A DNA stretch of 64,000 bases from Rhyzopertha dominica (Eukaryota > Arthropoda > Insecta > Coleoptera > Bostrichidae), in the NCBI GenBank assembly GCA_025024175.1, contig QCXZ01000086.1, positions 15,652,245 to 15,716,244 on the forward strand, read 5' to 3'. The notes beneath the pieces are model-generated. The model was not told the DNA's origin. It searched no databases and worked only from the letters and a program-made list of their open reading frames with translations. How positions within the stretch are numbered: the first letter of the stretch is position 1; the number at the start of each line of letters is the position of its first letter. The translations under genes and the position numbers were made by a program. Positions 57,300 through 64,000 of the stretch are shown here, one piece after another.

Positions 57300-58380
57300 C
57301 CATGAAATGTGTTCAGCTTTCGATGCCTTTTCAGCTACAGCTGCACTGATAAAAAATAATTTTAATTCTTTAAGCAGTCCGTAGACAACACCGTACAAAC
57401 CTTGCCTTCTAGTTTGTGCAGTCCTTCTACTTAGCTTTATTACCTTGTTAGGGAACCTCTACACGATCTCAGCTGCTACTCTACAAGTCATTGACGGGAC
57501 AAAAACTCATCTGTTTAGATTCCACACTAAAGCTAGATCCATCACAGATTTCACCATCCAATGTAGCTGATAGTTCAGCCAACCGCACTCTAGAATCCAT
57601 ATGTCTCGCGTACTGTCGGAGCATATAAGTTCCACAGTCATCAAAATGGGCTTCATCTATAATTATCAATCCTAGATTCCTCAATTCACGAGCTCCTGTC
57701 AACAACATATTGATGGCACTAGTGTGAGCTGCAATCTGCACCCGAGCCATCAAGTCCTTGTTCATGTCACTTCCTTTCACGTTCAGTCCAACCCTGACAT
57801 GTCTTTTTAAAGACATATACAACTCCTTACACACAGTCCAAATGGGTCCCGACACCAAGACCCTTTTACTAGGATTCTTCATGACGAAATCCATAACTAT
57901 GTCAGGAATCTGGGTAAAGGTTTTTCCACTTCCTGGTTGTTGAACAATCGTCCTATAAGGTTCTTTTCAGGCGTTGCAAGGGACAAAGGTGGCACCTTTG
58001 TAAATTCAGTCACATTTCCATCCTTATCCCTTATAAATCGTCCTTCCAATCCGACAAGGAACAAATTTCCATCCCTCCTTATAAACACAGGAGACCCAGA
58101 CTCACCAGGAGATTTTACACCACTCCAACTCAACAGGGTGTGTGTGTTGTCCACATCCACCCGAGAGACATAAGTAGTCCTAGAAATTTCAGTTTCTGTG
58201 TTAATATAAATGCTTTCCCCAACTGAAGGCTTCACAAACTGTGGCGGTGCTCCTTAAGTTACCAGATCTTCTTCCACACTAACGTAAAACGGCTTTAACT
58301 CCTGGGCTCCCAACACAACACTAGAACACACAGACACGTGATAAGGAACATACAAAACATTGTTAAAACAAGATGTCTAT
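57300..58380 (-). pseudogene. Endogenous flavivirus-like NS3 (protease-helicase) element
   Basis: A viral gene fragment fixed in the genome. The protease part shows a chymotrypsin-like triad: His in NVLYVPYHV (58338-58340), Asp in EEDLVT (58266-58268) and Ser in PGESGSPVF (58089-58106). The spacings of 24 and 56 residues are close to flavivirus NS3. The helicase has motif I PGSGKT (57919-57933), motif II DEAH in LIIIDEAHFDD (57646-57657) and motif III as LSATLDG. A further block near 57440 (KVIKLSRRTAQ) resembles motif IV onward. Breaks: a TAA stop at 58254-58256, a frame change at about 57940 and a deletion after about 57480. No structural genes or polymerase were seen. Exact virus group uncertain (flavivirus-like or jingmenvirus-like). 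Confidence 0.85.
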
Positions 58381-58389
58381 GTATTATTA

Positions 58390-58965
58390 ATNTCCATATT
58401 AACTCCAGTCCTATAGTTTTGGAATTAACTGATGTATAAACTACCGACTAGTCCAACTGAAGTAAAATGTATTTTTCTACTTGTAGCAGCTACATATATA
58501 TGTTTCGGCTTGCATAATAAAATTATCGAGCATACTCAAGGGCAGGATTACATAACATGAGTGCCCTAAATTTAAAATAACAATCATTACCTTTGCAAAG
58601 TAAGAATCAACAAAACAGAACGGCTTGAATAATATGAATGTATTTTAAATTTACGTAACAATTATTGTAAATACTAGAATTAAATTAAACATGGTGACCA
58701 CATACAAACTTTTAAAGTCGAAAAATATGTAAAAATTTTTGCATGATGCTATATGCGTGCGTAAAAATATTTCAGTATGAAACCGTATTGCATAAAAAAC
58801 ACACGGAACGCTGTTACAAAATACTCTTATTATTGATGAATAAAATTCGTTTTACTTTACTGGCACTTAATGAATTTTTTCTTTCTGATAAAAGCTGCCC
58901 CGATCTGTGGAACAGCATTTCACAACGAACAGAAGTTGCTAGTGTAACAAATCTTATCTTTCACT
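58390..58965. other. Unassigned, no gene seen
   Basis: AT-rich. The plus-strand frame at 58743-58967 shows no domain features. Confidence 0.4.
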
Positions 58966-58970
58966 AGTAT

Positions 58971-59137
58971 ACTTAAATTAGGAAAGTTATCTTTACTCCT
59001 GGAAATGGGCTTATGAGCAGCTACTTTTTATCGAAGCTGGCCCAATCTGAATATTAGCTTGTTCAACATATGTGCCACTGACTAGTGAGTGTTTCTTGCA
59101 TTAATGGATTGATTAATTAATAGTATTGTTGTCAAAG
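58971..59137 (+). repeat. Dispersed direct repeat, right copy
   Basis: 167 bp matching 56786-57003. Shared landmarks include TTATCGAAGCTGGCCCAATC and AATAGTATTGTTGTCAAAG. Confidence 0.85.
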
Positions 59138-59389
59138 ATATTGCAAGATTTTTTTGCATTTTCCCCAACATCGTTTGACGAGAATCAAATTCTTGAATTT
59201 TGAATCGAGAAAGGTCGTTATAATGAAGGAATTACTTTAAGTAGCCAATATGTTTTATCCCATTTGCAATTGACTGCCAGACAATATTCGATAATTATGA
59301 TTTTGTTTTCCTTTACTAAAATTATTGTATGTTTATAGCATTTCATGTTTTAAGGTTATTATTGACGTAGTAAATTTTTTTTAGCCTTG

Positions 59390-59960
59390 ATCATACTTTT
59401 GACAGCGGTCCCAGATGATATCCATTATGAGGGCCATTTTCTTTGCAAATTTACAGTTTTTGTAGTTAGATGGACCATTCAATATTTCAGCCAGCTTTTA
59501 CCTAAATGGTTTTGCCCAATTGCCAACAATACTTCCTCAAATAATATAGGCTTGTCGTTGTTTACTATTAGTGACATTGTGGTCCTTCCTGACTTCCATT
59601 TTCGAAAATGTTTCCAATATAATAAAGGGGAATTTCAGCGAGTAAGCATATCTTGAAACAGCTTGTTTGGTTAACTTTTCAGCTGCTTTTGATGTTCAAG
59701 GAATTTGGAGATTGCAGCCGTACTTTTTTTTGAAGTAGGCTACTACAGAGTTAACTATTATTGTGTACTAGAAAAAAATCCATTCATCAATCATACTTCC
59801 AAGTTTTGCTACTAAATTTTTAATAGTGTGAAGATCTATCAAGGATAAATTTTCTAATAAATAAGATTTAACTTCAGAATAATCATTTATGAAATGTGCT
59901 GTTACGGCTATAAATTTTTTAGTACCCTTCGATGTCCAAAAAGCTCTAGCTAGGGTGATG
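59390..59960 (-). pseudogene. hAT transposase fragment
   Basis: The minus strand reads LTRAFWTSKGTKKFIAVTAH followed by FINDYSEVKSYLLENLSLID and NLVAKLGSMIDEW, matching the 'D.WTS...ESYI..T.HFI...W.LKS..L' core of ZBED-type hAT transposases. A less certain continuation (AAEKLTKQAV; SYKFPFIILETFSKME-like codons) follows. Stops and frame changes are present, and no ends were found. Confidence 0.6.
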
Positions 59961-59999
59961 CTTTTATATTATTGATAGTAATTTAAGTAACATTATACA

Positions 60000-60585
60000 A
60001 TTCCTCATATCCCAGCAAGCAAAATGATGTCCTACAGCCGTAGTAAATTAGTCTAAACTGGTCAATCGGACATCACTATATCACGTGAAAATGACATGTA
60101 ATAATAAGTACGTCTAAGCTGATGTCATTGTAGACGTGGATAAGACGTCCAATACAAACCTAATTATTTGCGAGAATGACGTCTGAATGACGTAATAATA
60201 CAAAATGTAAGAATAAATATAAATCTTTACATCTCAACTGACCAATTGTACAAAACTTGTGAAATACATGAAATAATGTGGACGTCAAATTCTGAAGACT
60301 CCGAGAGATACATGGTAGAACGATTTTTTTTCACAAAATATTTTGCCTATGATTTTAATTGATGATTTATCAAGTGCTAAAAGGATATTTAAAATTAACA
60401 CATCTGCTCAGATTACACAATAGCAGTCTGCATTTATGAACTTTTTGTGGTAAAGGTTAAATTAAAAAAAGTATGAAACTGTTTACAATCTTTAATGTCA
60501 GGTGTAACCTGTATCAAATTATGTTCGTTTTATAATTTACGATCTATTTTAGATTCACTGTTACTAAACTTCATGCAATGGGTTA
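60000..60585. other. Unassigned, with repeated GACGTC motifs
   Basis: GACGTC or ATGACGT recurs several times between 60100 and 60300 (TAGACGTGG, AAGACGTCC, AATGACGTCTGAATGACG, GGACGTC). No coding features. Confidence 0.35.
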
Positions 60586-60589
60586 ATGG

Positions 60590-60900
60590 TTATTTCATCA
60601 TTTTCATCAATTTTCCTAAATAACTTTTAAAAGGGAAAGATGAAAATTCATCAAAAAGACCAAATACATTGAGATCATCAGGCAAATGGCATAAAGTATG
60701 CACATTGTAAATTGAAAAAGAATCACTATAAATCTGAACTGAATGTTGAATAAAAACTTTTAACAATTTTCGAGTAAATTCAGTTCCAAATTTGGATATA
60801 TCTTTCTTTGAGATAAGAATACTTATTGCACAGTGAAATAACATGATGTGTTCGTAGCAAGCTATCAGCTTCATTTTTTAACAATATTGGACCTAAATTG
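60590..60900 (-). pseudogene. CACTA-like (DUF4218-type) transposase fragment
   Basis: The minus strand encodes CYEHIMLFHCAISILISKKD, KLLKVFIQHSVQIYSDSFSI, YNVHTLCHLPDDLNVFGLFD and EFSSFPFKSYLGKLMKMM. 'YNVH.L.HL.DD...FG.LD.FSAFPFE.YLG' is a block shared by arthropod transposase-derived proteins that I associate with the DUF4218/CACTA group. Only this C-terminal part is present, and the group name is tentative. Confidence 0.5.
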
Positions 60901-61111
60901 CATAAAAATGTGCGACACTCCGTAGCTTTTCAGCGTGCTATTCCAGACAAAGACTTCGTTTACGGTTAAACTCGCGAGGAACGGAACTCCTAAAAAACTT
61001 TTTCTGACATTCCCTGCACTTTACGGCTTTGTAAAGAAACTTGTAGTGGACCAGATAACCAACTATTAAGAATCTTCCTCATCACACTAATTCAGACATT
61101 GTGCATAATAT

Positions 61112-63050
61112 TTAGTCAATTTGGATAGAACTTACTAGTCCTATAGGTAATTTTATTAAAGGTAAAATACCTACATGATGGTCTTCATCAATTTGACGTA
61201 AAAATGATTCGTGAGACCTTTTAGGTGCATTTTTCACAGGAAGATTCGTAAATCCATCCGTTATTACAAAGATGTAATTGTAAGCCTTACGCGTCGATGA
61301 TAATGGAACTAAATGAGCCGGCTGTAACATCTTAAGTCACTTTTGGGTATGGGGTTGAGATAACCTTGTTTTCTTCCTTGCTTCTTCGATCCTAGTGTAC
61401 ATGGAACAGAATTCTGTATGTAACTTTATATCTTGTCTTTTAACTTTCAGTACTCTTTTCTGATTAACTCTGCAGTTAATGAGATGAGATAGGACCAAAA
61501 TGTCCTATCTCATGTGCTCTTTTTATTGCTTCAACCTGCATTCCTCTCGGTACCACAATCAGTTTTAACCTATTTGCTTCCTTATACAGTCATTTTCTTC
61601 AATGATTGCTAAAGCTTCTAAATCATAACTTGAATATTTCTTTTCAGCTTCGGTTGTTGTTTGACTCATGAAGTAGACTGGATGCCACTTGCCATCTTCA
61701 GTAATTCTTTGCAGGATAATGGCGCCATATCCATGTTGTGAAGCGTCTGTGTGGAGTTCAGTCTCCAGTGAAGGATCATCAATCTTCAATACAGGTGTAT
61801 TCACCAACGCTTGCTTCAAATTCTAAAAAGATCTACTCTGTTCTTTACCAAATCGGAATTTCTGATCACTCAAGGGTCTTGCTATAATGGAGTCTTGTCA
61901 CTGCTTCATTTTCGTCTTCTGCCGGAATGATTACATCGTCTAAATACATGAATACTATTGGACTTGCAAACTATGAGTAAGTTGGTTCTATTACACTGTC
62001 ACACAAGCATTCTTATAACTGTTTTTTAACTTCTTCTCTCTCCACAATGGATAATCTATGGTTTTAGCTGATGGGTGTTTGTCTTTCATTGTTATCTTCA
62101 ACTCTATGGGAGACTTCTTTATTCCAGTTGGTTTATATTCTTTTATTTTATTATCTTCTTCACTTATTCTGTGGTATTCTTCTCGGAAATAACGTTACAT
62201 AAAAATTCTTCTTCTACTTGTATATTCATCAGGAAACTGTCACCTTCTGCTTGGGTAATAACAACGTGTTCAGCATTTATTGTTACGCATACTGTCTCCA
62301 TAAACTCGTTACCAGCAATAACTCCTACTTGTATGGCCCCTTGTGATACCACGTAGAATGTTATCGCGGAACAGATTTAATAAAATTTTATGTTCACTTC
62401 AAATTCGCCTAAAGTTTTGATTTTTGCGTCACCTATTCCGCTTAACTGCACTACTTCGTATTGTAAAGCTCATCGTATCTTATTAGGTTAAGATCTGAAC
62501 CAGTATCAAACAAACACATTAGTTTCACATTATTAACAAATGCTTCTTTGCTTAATCACAGATAATAGTGTCTGTTTTTCGCCGACATCTCTTTTAACGT
62601 CAGGTTTAGCTTCGCTTGTATTGCTTTTTGCATCAACTGTACATTTAGTCGCAACATGGCTGTGATTTTCTCTTTTAGAACTTGCCAAGGATTGATGTTA
62701 TTTTCTGTTCTCAATCGTAACTTCGCCGTCCCGTCTAAAGGCTTTTTCGCAACAATCAATGCTTGGATTGGACTCCACATATACAATACTTTCATCTATA
62801 GCAGCAATCCAACTTCGAATGGGATATGTAGGATCACTACCTGTAAACTTCGACACTATGTATTGGACATCCCTTCGTCTCGTCAACAGGAGTAACTGCC
62901 CCCGCTTCTGCTTACTCTTTCTCTTTTTAACAAATTATTTATTATTCTTCTCGTTTTCGCGTCAGCTCTCCTTCGCCTGTAGCACGCAATTTTCCATGCT
63001 TTCTTCTACTACAACTTTTATATCTTCGAAATTTTCATTTGTCTGTTGAC
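61112..63050 (-). pseudogene. Decayed Gypsy element with gag-pol fragments
   Basis: On the minus strand the parts come in the correct order. gag: a charged coiled segment near 63000 (EDIKVVVEESMENC), then VSKFTGSDPTYPIRSWIAAI at 62840. Protease: CLFDTGSDLNLIRYDE at 62491-62515. RT: only MYLDDVIIPAEDENEAV at about 61930. RNase H: ETELHTDASQHGYGAIILQR at 61565-61819 with KKYSSYDLEALAI. Integrase: STRKAYNYIFVITDGFTNL at 61112-61330. Large parts of RT and integrase are missing, frame breaks are frequent and no LTRs were recognised. Confidence 0.75.
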
Positions 63051-64000
63051 TCTTCTTGGGCTCGGCATATTTCTTTTTTGTTTCACTTCTATTCTTCAAT
63101 ACTTTTTTTTCTTTAAAAACTTCTCCACACTTTGTCTATGGGTCGTGTATCAAAACAATGTCAGAAAAGCAAAAGTTGACTTTCTCAGTGGAGGTAGCTT
63201 TGGCGATGGCAGTTTTACTATGTTTCATAAAAATTTAAAGTCAATACATATAAGTAAATTATTATACTTAAACCTTGACAAATATTTGGGGGGGGGGTAC
63301 GCCTATGATCACTCAGTACGGGTAACATTATGTTTCACAATGAACTTTCACTGGTATCGTCGCTTGCACCATGGTTGGACAGTCAAAGCCTCACCACAAA
63401 AAAAGAGCTTCACAAGGACTGTCAAGACATTTAATTTCATTGGTGGCAAATTTTAATGATGAGAGGATCAAAAAGTCAGTTAAAGTTAACACTTTATATT
63501 AAATGCAAGAAAACGAATTGTTACTAATTAAAATATATGTAATTTTTTTGGTATTATAGAATGACAAGATTATTTAATGTTATGTCGCTTGTAAAACCCG
63601 AATGTGTAGAAATAAACATCAGCATATTTTTAAAGAGAAAGTTTTATTTTCGTATTACATAATCGTTACTATACTATACACTACACATTGATTACTAATA
63701 AAATTTAATAAATAAAAACTACTGATTTTGAAAAATAATATTAATTTGGTATACTTATGTCTAATTCTATTTACATGTAAGTTATCACTAACACACCTAG
63801 TATAGTGATGAAATCTTAATTTTAAATATGTCTTACAAATTAACTTAATTAACTGTGTCTTATGAAATATGTTTATCCATTTCGGCTGTATTAAAGAGCT
63901 CCTGCCTTTCACTCATTAACTTAGTTATAAAATATTCTTCAGGTACAGTATTTATATTCATTTACATCTTTACTGCTATCAGTTAATCGTTGCCATTATT
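63051..64000. other. Unassigned, no gene recognised
   Basis: AT-rich. The plus-strand frame at 63046-63456 starts inside the gag remnant of the opposite strand and shows no family features. A run of nine G at 63289-63297 is the only unusual local sequence. Confidence 0.4.

Noticed and set aside
57480..57894. A host DEAH-box helicase gene
   Set aside because: The adjoining serine protease with flavivirus-like triad spacing and the order protease then PGSGKT then DEAH fit a viral NS3 better than any cellular helicase.
63046..63456. 136-residue plus-strand open frame
   Set aside because: Its start overlaps the gag remnant on the minus strand, it includes the complement of low-complexity codons and a poly-G run, and no domain is visible.

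Overview
The window is AT-rich eukaryotic DNA, most likely from an insect. Split genes with GT-AG introns, a MADF-BESS gene, an env-bearing Gypsy (errantivirus-type) element, mariner, piggyBac, hAT and Harbinger transposons, and an R1-clade LINE all point that way. A short (TCAGG)n run, the telomere motif of many beetles, hints weakly at Coleoptera. No rRNA, tRNA or CRISPR was seen. Almost everything recognisable is mobile DNA, often nested. Host-like genes are a multi-exon RING-finger gene (1055-2483) and a tyrosine-recombinase-domain gene with zinc fingers (38143-41056).

Layout. 1-9.3 kb: a Gypsy integrase remnant, the RING gene beside a pogo-like remnant, then Gypsy and several hAT remnants. 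9.55-17.37 kb: a complete but inactivated errantivirus-like element (LTR, gag, protease, RT, RNase H, a macro domain, integrase, env, LTR) on the minus strand, with a GACC target duplication. It splits a BED-like zinc-finger gene. 17.1-29.4 kb: two near-identical 6.1 kb copies abut a 100-N gap at 23191-23290. The last bases of the first contig equal the first bases of the second, so this is probably an unmerged contig overlap. The copied block holds a (TCAGG)5 run, a foldback repeat, an unrecognised 109-aa ORF and a decayed piggyBac. 28.6-32.86 kb: a second piggyBac bounded by TTAA, with an R1 LINE inserted near its 3' end. 33-36.2 kb: mostly unassigned, with a hammerhead-like motif. 36.27-37.57 kb: a mariner with nearly perfect ends.

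38-41 kb: the tyrosine-recombinase gene, with a MITE in its intron. 42.5-47.5 kb: a Tc1-like remnant and a jockey/CR1-type LINE. 48.37-51.40 kb: a PIF/Harbinger element with 56-bp inverted repeats, nested in a Gypsy remnant. Its transposase and MADF-BESS genes are antiparallel, and each lies in the other's intron. 52.3-56.6 kb: hAT and piggyBac remnants. 57.3-58.4 kb: an endogenous viral element resembling a flavivirus NS3 protease-helicase, flanked by two direct copies of a roughly 200-bp repeat. 59.4-63 kb: hAT, CACTA-like and Gypsy remnants.

The observations most worth following are the TARG1/OARD1-like macro domain inside the errantivirus pol region, the reciprocally nested Harbinger genes, the NS3-like viral insertion and the probable assembly duplication. 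Many coding regions carry one-base indels in otherwise good reading frames, so some breaks may be consensus errors. Family calls come from reading motifs by eye; no database search was run.
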